A stretch of DNA of 64,000 nt from Caballeronia terrestris (lineage in GTDB: Bacteria; Pseudomonadota; Gammaproteobacteria; Burkholderiales; Burkholderiaceae), in NCBI RefSeq assembly GCF_001544515.1, contig NZ_FCOL02000002.1:62001-126000 (forward strand), in the 5' to 3' direction. Position 1 is the first letter of the stretch. Each line of letters opens with the position of its first letter. The translations under genes and the position numbers were made by a program. The notes under the pieces were generated by a model. It saw only the letters and a program-made list of their open reading frames with translations, did not search any database and was not told the DNA's origin. Shown in pieces: positions 10,317-19,344 of this stretch.

Positions 10317-10751
10317 TCAGTGGTAAATCGTCTTCGATGACGTGAGCTTCGTCAGCTTGCCGCGCTGGAACTTGTACCAGCCGTCCGTACTTTTGAGCAC
10401 GGCTTCGTCCGGCTGCCAGTACACGCCGACGAGTTTCAGCCGTCGCCCGATTTTCTCGACCACCGGCGGATTCCGGCGAAAGTCGTAAAGCACGAGATCG
10501 TCGCCCGTCTCGACGATCATCCGCGCGACGGTTTCGCGCGGTCCGGAGGTGTCATCGAAATGACGCAGTCGGCTCGCTTTCACTCGATCGAACTCGCGTC
10601 CGTCGATCTGCGCGATCTGTGCGCCATCGTTAGAGACGAACTGCAGCGCGCCACCCGAAGTCGCGATCGGCCCGGCCGCGCTGCTCTGCGCATGCGCCGC
10701 ACCGCTCAAAATGAGGGCCGCTAATCCAATCCACCATCGACGACCGGCCAT
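10317..10751 (-). CDS. Small exported protein of unknown function
   Basis: A 144-residue protein starting MAGRRWWIGLAALILSGAAHAQ, a signal peptide with an AHA-Q cleavage site. The ATG at 10749-10751 has AGAGGCGG upstream; the open frame extends to 10865 but without support. The mature part is polar, with no membrane segment and no metal or catalytic motif I recognise. It contains a repeated theme of response to stored values (VYWQPDEAVLKSTDGWYKF). It is convergent with pdeM, with only 10 bp between the stops. Function unknown; likely periplasmic. Confidence 0.7.
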   Translation of the reverse strand: MAGRRWWIGLAALILSGAAHAQSSAAGPIATSGGALQFVSNDGAQIAQIDGREFDRVKASRLRHFDDTSGPRETVARMIVETGDDLVLYDFRRNPPVVEKIGRRLKLVGVYWQPDEAVLKSTDGWYKFQRGKLTKLTSSKTIYH

Positions 10752-11084
10752 AAAACCGCCTCTTTGGGAAAGGACGCCTTCAACCGAAAGACGCGGCATT
10801 TCTCCAACACCTTGAATGCGCAACGTTCCCGATTTTGTCGTCTCATAATTAAAAGAACCATTCATAGCGAGGGAATCGGCGGAAAGACTTCTGCATCATC
10901 CCGGGCTTTCGAGGTGATAACGCTTCACGCGAAAGCCGTGCCCAGACCAGATGAATTAGGGTTTCCACCAGCACGCGCTGCGACCCTTCGGTACAATTCA
11001 AGCCTTCACTCGCCGCTGACGCCTGCGTCATTCACTCCGAAAACGCGCGCCGCAACGAGACTTCCCGCCGCCTCCGCTCCCGCC

Positions 11085-12257
11085 ATGCCCTTGCCTCTTC
11101 TCGCTCTCGCTATTGCCGCGTTCGGCATCGGCACGACCGAATTCGTCATCATGGGCCTTCTGCCCAACGTCGCCCGCGACCTCGATGTCTCGATTCCCGC
11201 CGCCGGCATGCTCGTCTCCGGCTACGCGCTCGGCGTGACGATCGGCGCGCCGATCCTCGCGATCGTCACCGCAAAAATGCCGCGCAAGAAGGCGCTGATG
11301 AGCCTGATCGGTGTGTTCATCGTCGGTAATCTGCTGTGCGCGATCGCGCCGGGCTACTGGATTTTGATGGGCGCGCGCATCGTGACGGCGTTCTGCCACG
11401 GCGCGTTCTTCGGCATCGGCTCGGTGGTCGCCGCCGATCTCGTCGCGCCGAACCGCCGCGCACAGGCGATCGCGCTGATGTTTACCGGCCTCACGCTCGC
11501 GAACGTGCTCGGCGTGCCGCTCGGCACCGCGCTCGGCCAGGCGGCCGGCTGGCGCGCGACGTTCTGGGTCGTGACGGTGATCGGCCTCGTCGCCGCAGGC
11601 GCACTCGCTGTCTGCCTGCCGAAACATATCGAGATGCGCGAAACCAGCATCCTGCGCGAATTCGACGTGCTCAAGAACCCGCAAGTGCTGATGGTGCTCG
11701 GCATCAGCGTGCTGGCGTCGGCGAGTCTCTTCTCGGTGTTCACCTACATCACGCCGATCCTCGAGGACGTCACCGGTTTCTCGCCGCACGCGGTCACGCT
11801 CGTGCTGCTGCTGTTCGGGCTCGGGCTGACGGTCGGGAGCACGCTCGGCGGCAAGCTCGCCGACTGGAAGGTGCTGCGCTCGCTGCTGTCGTTTTTGCTC
11901 GCGATCGTCGTGATCCTCACGATCTTTGCCGCGACGATGCATTCGCCGGTCCCCGCGATGGTCACGATTTTCCTGTGGGGCGTGCTCGCGTTCGCGATCG
12001 TGCCGCCGCTGCAGATCCTGATCGTGAACCGCGCGAGCGATGCGCCAAATCTCGCCTCGACGCTCAATCAGGGCGCGTTCAACCTCGGCAACGCGACGGG
12101 CGCGTGGCTCGGCGGGATGGCGATTGGTGCGGGTGCGCCGCTTACGTCGCTGCCGTGGGTCGGCGTGCTGATGGCGTGTGGAGCGTTCGGGTTGACGCTG
12201 CTGTCGGCGTCGATGGAAAGGCGGTCGCGGCGATCGGCGATTGGGCAGGCGGCTTGA
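11085..12257 (+). CDS. MFS transporter, AraJ/NepI-type (DHA1)
   Basis: A 390-residue inner-membrane transporter with 12 predicted helices. It opens MPLPLLALAIAAFGIGTTEF, the characteristic start of AraJ-like drug:proton antiporters (FGIGTTEFVIMGLLP). The motif A loop reads KMPRKKALM. The start at ATG 11085 matches the family length; the open frame continues to 10764 without coding character and no clear ribosome-binding site is seen, so the true start could be slightly different. Substrate unknown; relatives export sugars, nucleosides or drugs. A divergent small exported gene lies 333 bp upstream. Confidence 0.85.
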   Translation: MPLPLLALAIAAFGIGTTEFVIMGLLPNVARDLDVSIPAAGMLVSGYALGVTIGAPILAIVTAKMPRKKALMSLIGVFIVGNLLCAIAPGYWILMGARIVTAFCHGAFFGIGSVVAADLVAPNRRAQAIALMFTGLTLANVLGVPLGTALGQAAGWRATFWVVTVIGLVAAGALAVCLPKHIEMRETSILREFDVLKNPQVLMVLGISVLASASLFSVFTYITPILEDVTGFSPHAVTLVLLLFGLGLTVGSTLGGKLADWKVLRSLLSFLLAIVVILTIFAATMHSPVPAMVTIFLWGVLAFAIVPPLQILIVNRASDAPNLASTLNQGAFNLGNATGAWLGGMAIGAGAPLTSLPWVGVLMACGAFGLTLLSASMERRSRRSAIGQAA

Positions 12258-12375
12258 CCTGATCTCGCGCCTCGCGCACCCCGGTCGCGACCACGCGATC
12301 GAAAAGGCACAATCACGGCTTTCCAGCCACACGCGCTGCTGGCGATACGCTCGCCACTAGCACGCGCGTTCTTCG

Positions 12376-13554
12376 ATGAAACGCATTCTCTCGCGTGATT
12401 TTCTTGCACTGATATTGAGCGTAGCGGTGGTCGGGCTCGGCCTCGGCGCGACGCTGCCGCTCACCGCGCTCGCGCTGACGCAAGCCGGCTACGGCACCGA
12501 CGTCGTCGGCCTGATGACGGCTATGCAGGCGGGCGGTGGCCTCGCCGTCGTGCCGCTCGCGAGCCGTGTCGCGACGCGGTTCGGCGCGCGGGAGACGATC
12601 GTCGGCACGGTGCTCTTGGTCGCGGGCGCGACGGTATTGATGCAGTTCACCGTCAACCTGTGGCTCTGGGCCGTGCTGCGCTTTCTGTGCGGGGCGGCGC
12701 TGATGCTGCTGTTCACGATCGGCGAAGCATGGGTCACGCAACTCGCCGACGATTCCACGCGGGGACGCGTCGTCGCGATCTACGCGACCAATTTCACGCT
12801 GTTCCAGATGGCGGGGCCAGTGCTGGTGAGTTTTATCGGCGACTGGCAGGCAGGGCGCTTTGCTTTATGCGGCGCGATTTTTCTGTTCGCGCTGCCCGCG
12901 CTCGCGCTGATCCGCGCCGCGCCGCCTATGCACGAATCGCACGAATCGCAAGACGCGCCCGCAAACTGGCGGCACGTTCTGCCGCGGATGCCGGCGATCA
13001 TCGTCGGCACCGGGTTTTTTGCGCTGTTCGATACGCTCGCGCTCTCGCTGATGCCGCTTTTCGCGATGTCGCACGGGGTATCGCCGGAGGTGGCGGTACT
13101 GTTCGCCTCGGCGCTCCTCCTCGGTGACACGACGATGCAGTTCCCGATCGGCTGGCTCGCCGATCATGTCGGGCGCAGACGCGTGCATATCGGCGCGGCG
13201 GTGGTCGTCGTGGCGTTGCTGCCGCTTTTGCCGTGGGCGGCGGCGCGGCCGTGGGTCTGCTGGCCGTTGCTGTATGTGATCGGTGCGGCGGCGGGGAGCA
13301 TCTACACGCTGTCGCTGGTCGCGTGCGGGGAGCGGTTTCGCGGTGCGGCGCTCGTCTCGGCGACGTCGCTCGTCGGCGGATCGTGGAGTATCGCAAGCTT
13401 CGGCGGGCCGATGATCGCGGGCGCGCTGATGCGGCAGAGCGGCCCGAACGCGCTGATCGCGGTGCTGGTGGCGAGCGCCGCTGCGTTTCTGTTCGCGGCG
13501 GGGTGGGAAGCGCGCTCGGAGCGCGCTCGAGACACGGTGGCCCGAATGCGCTGA
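12376..13554 (+). CDS. MFS transporter, YcaD/UMF2-like
   Basis: A 392-residue protein with about 12 membrane helices, starting MKRILSRDFLALILSVAVVG. It carries the GEAWV motif (FTIGEAWVTQLA) and a central loop of polar residues (HESHESQDAPANWRH), as in the YcaD-like branch of the major facilitator superfamily. Function and substrate are not known for this branch. The final helix and tail (QSGPNALIAVLVASAAAFLF then WEARSERARDTVARMR) are the template of the decayed repeats that follow, and the last eight codons already lie in the second repeat unit, so its original C-terminus may have been altered. Confidence 0.82.
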   Translation: MKRILSRDFLALILSVAVVGLGLGATLPLTALALTQAGYGTDVVGLMTAMQAGGGLAVVPLASRVATRFGARETIVGTVLLVAGATVLMQFTVNLWLWAVLRFLCGAALMLLFTIGEAWVTQLADDSTRGRVVAIYATNFTLFQMAGPVLVSFIGDWQAGRFALCGAIFLFALPALALIRAAPPMHESHESQDAPANWRHVLPRMPAIIVGTGFFALFDTLALSLMPLFAMSHGVSPEVAVLFASALLLGDTTMQFPIGWLADHVGRRRVHIGAAVVVVALLPLLPWAAARPWVCWPLLYVIGAAAGSIYTLSLVACGERFRGAALVSATSLVGGSWSIASFGGPMIAGALMRQSGPNALIAVLVASAAAFLFAAGWEARSERARDTVARMR

Positions 13555-13797
13555 TCCCGGGGTGGCGGGATGCATCGCCGCGTATCTACTCGGGGCAGCG
13601 CGGGAATGGCGCGCGGAGCGCGCGCGAGACAGGGCGGCCCGCATGCGCTGGCCCCGCCCGAGGTGGCCGGATGCATCGTCGCGCTTTTGCTCGCGGCGGG
13701 CTGAGAATCGCGCTCGGAGCGCGCTTGAGACAGAGCGGAATGCGCTGATCCCGGAAAGCGGGAGCGCCGCCGCGCTTCTGCTCGCGGCGGGTCGACG
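13428..13797. repeat. Four degenerate tandem copies of the MFS gene 3' end (~100 bp units)
   Basis: Four units can be laid out: 13428-13530 (inside the MFS gene), 13531-13627, 13628-13728 and 13729-13797 (short). Each starts GACA/GATG followed by a CGGCCCG-like segment, then ATGCGCTGATCCCGG or its variant, then a segment like CTTTTGCTCGCGGCGGG, and ends CGCTCGGAGCGCGCTYGA. The first unit encodes the last transmembrane helix of the transporter. Units 2-4 have diverged and carry indels, so no frame is kept open. The rest of 13798-13909 shows no gene. Confidence 0.75.
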
Positions 13798-13909
13798 TAT
13801 GCCCGGCCGCGTTCGGGGCGCGTTGTAAACATTCAAATGTCGGGCGGTTTAACCCATTTGGCGGTTCTTGCCGTCCGGCGAGCTTAATCAGCCGAGCCGC
13901 GCCGACCTC

Positions 13910-15214
13910 TCACTTCGCCGCCGCACGCCGCGCCGCCAGAATTTGCCCGGCGCACTGCCCGAAGCCGATCCGATAGCCGTCGCCCTGGCACCATCCGGCG
14001 AGGGTCAATTCATCGCCGTCTTCGATAAACCCGCGCTCGCCGCCCTCGTCCAGGGCAAGCGGCCGCTGTCCGTTCCACGTGCTTTCCAGCAAACTCCCGC
14101 AGGAATCCGGCGTCGGACCGCTGATCGTGCCCGAGCCCATCAAGTCGCCCACGCGCGTGTTGCACCCCGCGACCGTGTGATGCGCGAGTTGCTGCGCCAT
14201 CGACCAGTACATCAGCTTGAAATTGGTCCGCGAAATGCGCGTCGCCTTCGACGCCCCTTCCGGCCGCAACGTCACTTCCAGCTCGATATCGAACGCGTGA
14301 TCGCCGTCGTGGCGCAGGTACGCGAGCGGCTGCGGTTCCTGCGGCGGCGTCGCGGTGCGAAACGGTTCGAGCGCGTCGAGCGTCACGATCCACGGCGAGA
14401 TCGTCGTCGCGAAACCCTTTGAATTGAATGGCCCGAGCGGCACGTATTCCCACTGCTGGATGTCGCGCGCGCTCCAGTCATTGAGCAGAACCATCCCGAA
14501 AATATGCTGCTCCGCGTCGTTACAGGCAATCGGGTCGCCGAGTGCATTCCCCGCGCCGACGATGAACCCCATCTCCAGTTCGATATCCAGCTTGCGGCAC
14601 GCGCTGAACACCGGCCGCTCGTCGTTCGGCAGCTTGATCTGGCCGTTCGGACGACGCACCGGCGTACCGCTCACGATCACCGACGACGCCCGCCCGTTGT
14701 ACCCGATCGGCATCTCCGACCAGTTCGGCAACAGCGCGTTCTTCGGATCGCGGAACATGCAGCCGACGTTCGTCGCGTGCTCCTTTGACGAATAGAAGTC
14801 GGTATAGCCGGGAATCTCGACCGGCAGATGCAGCGTCGCGTTCGATTGCGGCACGAGCGCGCGCTGGCGCAAGGCGGCATCGTCGCGCAGCGTGGGGTTG
14901 TCGTGCGCGAGCAGGCCGCTCAGCGCAATACGCACCTCGCGCCACGCGTCGCGCCCGAGCGCGATGAAGTCGTTTAGACGCGGCTTGCCGAAGACATCGG
15001 GCGTTTTCAAGAGCCCGGCCTGCTCCAGCGCTGCCAGATCGACGATCCATTCGCCGATCGCCACACCCGCGCGCCGCGCCGGGTTCGCGTCGTTGCTGAA
15101 GACGCCGAACGGCAGGTTCTGGATCGGGAAGTCGCTCGCCGGGTCGTTGGCGGAATCGATCCAGCTTTTGAGCGACGGGTTCAGGGTCGCCTGGAAGGGT
15201 GCGGGCGTGCTCAT
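13910..15214 (-). CDS. fahA: Fumarylacetoacetase
   Basis: A 434-residue enzyme that hydrolyses fumarylacetoacetate to fumarate and acetoacetate, the last step of tyrosine and homogentisate breakdown. Family features include the N-terminal SH3-like domain ([20 protein letters not shown]), the metal-binding region with [18 protein letters not shown], and [18 protein letters not shown]. The ATG at 15212-15214 overlaps the hmgA stop in an ATGA, so the two are translationally coupled; the frame is open further upstream but that is inside hmgA. The length matches bacterial and animal homologues. Confidence 0.95.
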   Translation of the reverse strand: MSTPAPFQATLNPSLKSWIDSANDPASDFPIQNLPFGVFSNDANPARRAGVAIGEWIVDLAALEQAGLLKTPDVFGKPRLNDFIALGRDAWREVRIALSGLLAHDNPTLRDDAALRQRALVPQSNATLHLPVEIPGYTDFYSSKEHATNVGCMFRDPKNALLPNWSEMPIGYNGRASSVIVSGTPVRRPNGQIKLPNDERPVFSACRKLDIELEMGFIVGAGNALGDPIACNDAEQHIFGMVLLNDWSARDIQQWEYVPLGPFNSKGFATTISPWIVTLDALEPFRTATPPQEPQPLAYLRHDGDHAFDIELEVTLRPEGASKATRISRTNFKLMYWSMAQQLAHHTVAGCNTRVGDLMGSGTISGPTPDSCGSLLESTWNGQRPLALDEGGERGFIEDGDELTLAGWCQGDGYRIGFGQCAGQILAARRAAAK

Positions 15215-16548
15215 CGTTGCTCCGGGTTGAAATGTTTGGTGAGGCCTTGCCAGCACTCGTAGTAATGCGCCTGCAATTGCGCGGTTTCGAGCGCGAACTG
15301 CGTCGGCTTGATCAGCGTGCGGGTTTCGAACATGAACGCCATCGTGTCGCCGACCTTCGCCGGCTTCGACGTATCGCTCGCCGACGCCTTCTCGAACGTC
15401 CCGGCATCCGGACCGTGCCCCGACATGCAGTTGTGCAGGCTCGATCCGCCCGGCACGAAGCCTTCGGCCTTCGCGTCGTATTCGCCATGCACGAGGCCCA
15501 TGAACTCGCTCGCGACGTTGCGATGGAACCAGGGCGGGCGGAACGTGTCCTCGGCGGCGAGCCAGCGCGGCGGGAAGATCACGAAGTCGATCGTATCGAC
15601 GCCCGGCGTGTCGCTCACCGACTGCAGCACGAGGAAGATCGACGGATCGGGATGGTCGAAGCTGATCGAGCCGATGGTATTGAAGTGGCGCAGGTCGTAC
15701 TTGTACGGCGCGTAGTTGCCGTGCCACGCGACGACGTCGAGTGGCGAGTGGCCGATGTCCGCGCGCCAGAGCACGCCGTTCATCTTCGCGACGAGTTCGA
15801 ACGCGCCTTCGCGGTCCTCGTAGGCAGCTTGCGGCGTGAGGAAATCGCGCGGATTGGCGAGGCCGTTCGAGCCGATCGGGCCGAGATCCGGCAATTGCAG
15901 CAGCGCGCCGAAGTTCTCGCAGATATAGCCGCGCGCCTGATCGTCCGGCAGCGCGACGGAAAAGCGCACGCCGCGCGGGATCACCGCGATCTCGAACGGC
16001 GCGACGTCGAGCTTGCCCATTTCCGTAGAGATCGAAAGGCGCCCTTCCTGCGGCAGGATCAGCAATTCACCGTCGGCGCTGTAGAAGAAGCGGTCCTTCA
16101 TCGAGCGGTTCGCCGCGTACAGGTGGATCGCGCATCCCGTCATCGATTCGGCCGCGCCGTTGCCGGCCATCGTCACCCAGCCGTCGACGAAATCGGTCGG
16201 CTCGGCGGGCATCGGCAGCGGGTCCCAGCGGAGCTGGTTCGGCGGCGTCGGCGGGACTTCGGCGAAATTCGCGACGAGTTTCGCGCGCGAGGCGTCGCCG
16301 GTCACCTGCGTGAACGGCATGTGGACAGCCGCCGGACGAATCCGATACAGCCACGAACGCCGGTTATGCGCGCGCGGCGCGGTGAACGCCGTGCCGGACA
16401 ACTGCTCGGCGTAGAGGCCGTAAGGCGCGCGCTGCGGCGAGTTGCGGCCAATCGGCAGCGCGCCCGGAAGCGCCTCGGTGGCGAAGTCGTTGGCGAAGCC
16501 GGACTGATAGTGAAGGCTCGTGTCCGTATGGGTCTCGAACGTCGGCAT
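15211..16548 (-). CDS. hmgA: Homogentisate 1,2-dioxygenase
   Basis: A 445-residue iron(II) dioxygenase that opens homogentisate to maleylacetoacetate. Recognisable are [19 protein letters not shown] near the start, [10 protein letters not shown]-like cupin strands, [15 protein letters not shown], and the iron-ligand region [20 protein letters not shown] with [12 protein letters not shown] at the end. It is the first gene of the hmgA-fahA operon. No maleylacetoacetate isomerase gene is next to the pair, so that step must be encoded elsewhere or use another route. Confidence 0.95.
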   Translation of the reverse strand: MPTFETHTDTSLHYQSGFANDFATEALPGALPIGRNSPQRAPYGLYAEQLSGTAFTAPRAHNRRSWLYRIRPAAVHMPFTQVTGDASRAKLVANFAEVPPTPPNQLRWDPLPMPAEPTDFVDGWVTMAGNGAAESMTGCAIHLYAANRSMKDRFFYSADGELLILPQEGRLSISTEMGKLDVAPFEIAVIPRGVRFSVALPDDQARGYICENFGALLQLPDLGPIGSNGLANPRDFLTPQAAYEDREGAFELVAKMNGVLWRADIGHSPLDVVAWHGNYAPYKYDLRHFNTIGSISFDHPDPSIFLVLQSVSDTPGVDTIDFVIFPPRWLAAEDTFRPPWFHRNVASEFMGLVHGEYDAKAEGFVPGGSSLHNCMSGHGPDAGTFEKASASDTSKPAKVGDTMAFMFETRTLIKPTQFALETAQLQAHYYECWQGLTKHFNPEQR

Positions 16549-16614
16549 GGTGTGATTCCTTCGATTGAATTCGCGGTCGTCGCGCGACGGCGCTTTTCGA
16601 GATACGCGACAGGA

Positions 16615-16629
16615 TTTACGAATAGTAAA
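16615..16629. promoter_or_regulatory. Inverted repeat in the hmgA promoter region
   Basis: TTTAC-GAATA-GTAAA is a perfect 5+5+5 inverted repeat, 67 bp upstream of the hmgA ATG in an AT-rich divergent region (16549-16779). A second, imperfect pair (GTTTA and GTAAAC) follows at about 16639-16660. It may be an operator for hmgA or for the divergent EAL-like gene; which protein binds is unknown. Confidence 0.35.
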
Positions 16630-16779
16630 ACCAATTACGTTTAGTTAAATCGTTGTAAACCCTAAGATGTGTATCGACGAGGCATATCAATATGTGAATA
16701 TTGTGCAAAGCGCGGGATCGCGCGCTGCTACCATCGACGCATGCCGCATCGCGCCAAGCCCCCACGAGCCTTCTAATCC

Positions 16780-17601
16780 ATGATTGCGCCGACTGTCCCC
16801 GACCTCGTCTCGAAAGCCGCCGAGCATCCGTTCCTCGGCGCGCACATCGCCCTGGGCGACGGCGAGCACGAGGGCACGGCGCTCGCGAAGTTCCATGGCG
16901 TCACGCTCGGGAGCGCCTACGAACCGATCTTCGACGTCGGCACGCACAGCTTTCCTCAGACGCTCACGGCGTCACCGGAAAGCGCCGAGCGTTTCGGCGA
17001 CGAACTCGGCGTGCAGGCGCTGACGCTCCTGACCGACGGTCCGTCCTACGACCCCTTCGCGCAGATGAACGACGACCGCCAGCTTGTCGAGCTGGACCGG
17101 CTGTCGCGGGCGCTGCATGCGTTCAATTTTTTCGGAGCGCAGCGGCCGGGGCTGTTGTTTCTGCGGGTTCACGAGCGGCTGCTCAAAAGCGTGAAGTACG
17201 ACCACGGACGGCATTTTTCATCGGTGCTGATCGACTTTGGGCTGAATCCGTCGCGGATCGTGATCGAGTTGCCCGCAGCGGCGGTCGCGCATAAGACTTT
17301 TCTCGGCTATCTGACGAAGAGCTATCAGCACTATGGCTTCAAGGTCGCGGGCAACCTGCCGAACGCAGGACAGATCATGTCGGTCTCGGAGATGGCGCGG
17401 CTCGATTTCATCAAGATGGATGCGGGCGCCGCGCTGCGCGATTCGGTCGTGAAGCATCTCGTCGGCTATGCGAACCGGCTCAGAATTCCCCTCATCTTCG
17501 ACCACGTCACCGACGAAGCGCAGTTCGACGCGCTCCAGCAGTTCGACGTGCGCTTCGTGCAAGGCCCGGTGTTCGACGCGCATCCGGTCAATTCGCGCTG
17601 A
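16780..17601 (+). CDS. Degenerate EAL-domain protein, probably not a c-di-GMP hydrolase
   Basis: A 273-residue stand-alone protein with the outline of an EAL fold: SAYEPIFDV where active enzymes have a YQPIVDL-type strand, RIVIELPAAAV where they have the E(I/L)TE motif, FKVAGNL in place of a DDFGxG loop, and LDFIKMDAG matching the conserved KID strand. No EAL triplet is present and the DDFG aspartates are missing, so catalysis is unlikely. Degenerate EAL proteins often bind c-di-GMP or a protein partner. The gene is divergent from hmgA. Confidence 0.7.
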   Translation: MIAPTVPDLVSKAAEHPFLGAHIALGDGEHEGTALAKFHGVTLGSAYEPIFDVGTHSFPQTLTASPESAERFGDELGVQALTLLTDGPSYDPFAQMNDDRQLVELDRLSRALHAFNFFGAQRPGLLFLRVHERLLKSVKYDHGRHFSSVLIDFGLNPSRIVIELPAAAVAHKTFLGYLTKSYQHYGFKVAGNLPNAGQIMSVSEMARLDFIKMDAGAALRDSVVKHLVGYANRLRIPLIFDHVTDEAQFDALQQFDVRFVQGPVFDAHPVNSR

Positions 17602-17733
17602 CATTGTCGTTGTGCGCTGCAGCGTCGACCACTTTCCTTTCCATCAAGCCATAACGTTCCCTCAGCGCGATTCCCTGCCGCATCGCAGCGTATAAGCCGC
17701 TGTCACGCGCCTTGACTTTCCACGATCCGGATA

Positions 17734-17762
17734 CGATCATTCGCTCACAACGAGAGCAATTG
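17734..17762 (+). promoter_or_regulatory. Shared polyol-regulon element upstream of the polyol dehydrogenase
   Basis: A 29-bp stretch beginning CGATCATTCG and ending GAGAGCAATTG, 82-111 bp before the ATG at 17845. It matches 25 of 29 bases, in the same orientation to the gene, with the element upstream of the sorbitol dehydrogenase at 30455-30483. It contains a GAGCG-AA-TGATC half-palindrome on the minus strand. A binding site for the nearby SorC-type regulator is the likeliest reading, or a shared promoter core. Confidence 0.5.
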
Positions 17763-17844
17763 ATCGCGGCTGACACTAATGGCCGCGTCGACGCAAAAAC
17801 AGCGGACGTCATCGAGCGCACGCTTCCATTCAGAGGACGACAAC

Positions 17845-19236
17845 ATGACTAGCGAACGCAATGCGGCCGCCGATGTGATCCTGCACATCGGCGCGGGATC
17901 GTTTCATCGTGCGCATCAGGCGTGGTATCTGCACCGGCTGATCGAATCCGGCGACACGCGCTGGTCGCTCTCCGTCGGCAACATTCGCGGCGACATGAAC
18001 GCGGTGCTCGAAGCGCTTGCCTCGCAGAGCGGCGAGTACACGCTCGAAACGGTGACGCCGCAAGGCGAACGCGCTTACGAGCGCGTCAAGTCGATCACGA
18101 AGGTTGTGCCGTGGGCCGCCGATCTCGACGCGCTGGTCGAAGCGGGCGCGGCGCCGGAATGCAAGATCGTGTCGTTCACGGTCACCGAAGGCGGCTATTA
18201 CCTCGACGAGCACGACAAGCTCGACACGGCCAACCCGGATATCGCAGCCGATCTGAAAGGCGGACGCACGACGATCTACGGTGCGCTCGCCGCGATCCTC
18301 GATGCGCGCGCGAAGCAGAACGCAGGCAAAGTCACGCTGCAGAACTGCGACAACCTGCGCAGCAACGGCGACCGCTTCAAGGCCGGCATGCTCGAATTCC
18401 TGCAACTACGAGGCGAGTCGGCCGTGCGCGACTGGATGATCGCGAACACGTCGTGTCCGAATTCGATGGTCGATCGCATCACGCCGCGCCCGACGCCCGA
18501 CGTGCGGGATCGCGTGAAAGCCGCCACCGGTGTCGACGACCAGGCGCCCGTGATGGGCGAGGCGTTCATCCAGTGGGTGATCGAGGATCACTTCTGCGCG
18601 GGGAGGCCGGCTTGGGAGAAGGTCGGCGCGGAGCTGGTCGAATCGGTGCTTCCTTACGAGGAGGCCAAGATCCGCATTTTGAACGCGAGCCATAGCTGCA
18701 TCGCGTGGGCGGGGACGCTCGCCGGTCTGCAATATATCCACGAAGGCACACTCGATCCGGAGATACGCGCGCTCGCCGAGGCTTATGTGACGGAAGACGT
18801 GATTCCGTGCCTCACGCCGAGCCCGCTCGATCTCGCGAAGTATCGCGACGTCGTGCTCGACCGCTTCAGCAATCCCTATATTCAGGACACGAACCAGCGC
18901 GTCGCCGCCGATGGCTTTTCGAAGCTGCCCGGCTTCATTGCGCCGACCCTCTCGGAATGCTTCGCGCGACAAGTCGATCCGAACGCGACGGCCGTCCTCC
19001 CCGCGCTCTTCTTCCGCTTCCTCGAACGCTGGCACGAGGGCAAGCTGCCTTACACCTATCAGGACGGCGTGATGGACCCGGCCGTCGCGCACGGCTTCTT
19101 CACGTCGTCCGATCCGCTGAAGGCGTTCGCCAGCGACAAGCTCCTGTGGGGCAGCATGGCCGCGAGCGACGCGCTCGAACGCGTGCTGCGCGCGGCTGTA
19201 GCGCGGGTCGACGGGTGGCTCGAAAAGCGCGCCTAA
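17845..19236 (+). CDS. Long-chain polyol dehydrogenase (D-arabinitol 4- or mannitol 2-dehydrogenase)
   Basis: A 463-residue NAD-dependent polyol dehydrogenase that oxidises a sugar alcohol to a ketose in the cytoplasm. The N-terminal nucleotide-binding turn is [16 protein letters not shown]. The catalytic signature K-x5-N-x2-H is [11 protein letters not shown] at about residues 270-280. The ATG at 17845 follows GAGGA; an upstream ATG at 17779 is less likely. With the xylulokinase 108 bp downstream, D-arabinitol to D-xylulose to xylulose 5-phosphate is a natural pathway, but mannitol to fructose is equally possible for this family. Confidence 0.88.
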   Translation: MTSERNAAADVILHIGAGSFHRAHQAWYLHRLIESGDTRWSLSVGNIRGDMNAVLEALASQSGEYTLETVTPQGERAYERVKSITKVVPWAADLDALVEAGAAPECKIVSFTVTEGGYYLDEHDKLDTANPDIAADLKGGRTTIYGALAAILDARAKQNAGKVTLQNCDNLRSNGDRFKAGMLEFLQLRGESAVRDWMIANTSCPNSMVDRITPRPTPDVRDRVKAATGVDDQAPVMGEAFIQWVIEDHFCAGRPAWEKVGAELVESVLPYEEAKIRILNASHSCIAWAGTLAGLQYIHEGTLDPEIRALAEAYVTEDVIPCLTPSPLDLAKYRDVVLDRFSNPYIQDTNQRVAADGFSKLPGFIAPTLSECFARQVDPNATAVLPALFFRFLERWHEGKLPYTYQDGVMDPAVAHGFFTSSDPLKAFASDKLLWGSMAASDALERVLRAAVARVDGWLEKRA

Positions 19237-19344
19237 GATTTCGCTCACGAGCGCTCCGTTCTTCTGCTCATGGCGCAAGAGCGGGCGCGGCGCTACATTA
19301 GCGGCTCCCGGCTTCCGCCAACGCCTTCGACCAAAGGTTCGTTC

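Noticed and set aside
13531-13830. Short open frames in the repeat region after the MFS gene
   Set aside because: They are fragments of the duplicated gene tail in shifted frames, without starts or ribosome-binding sites.
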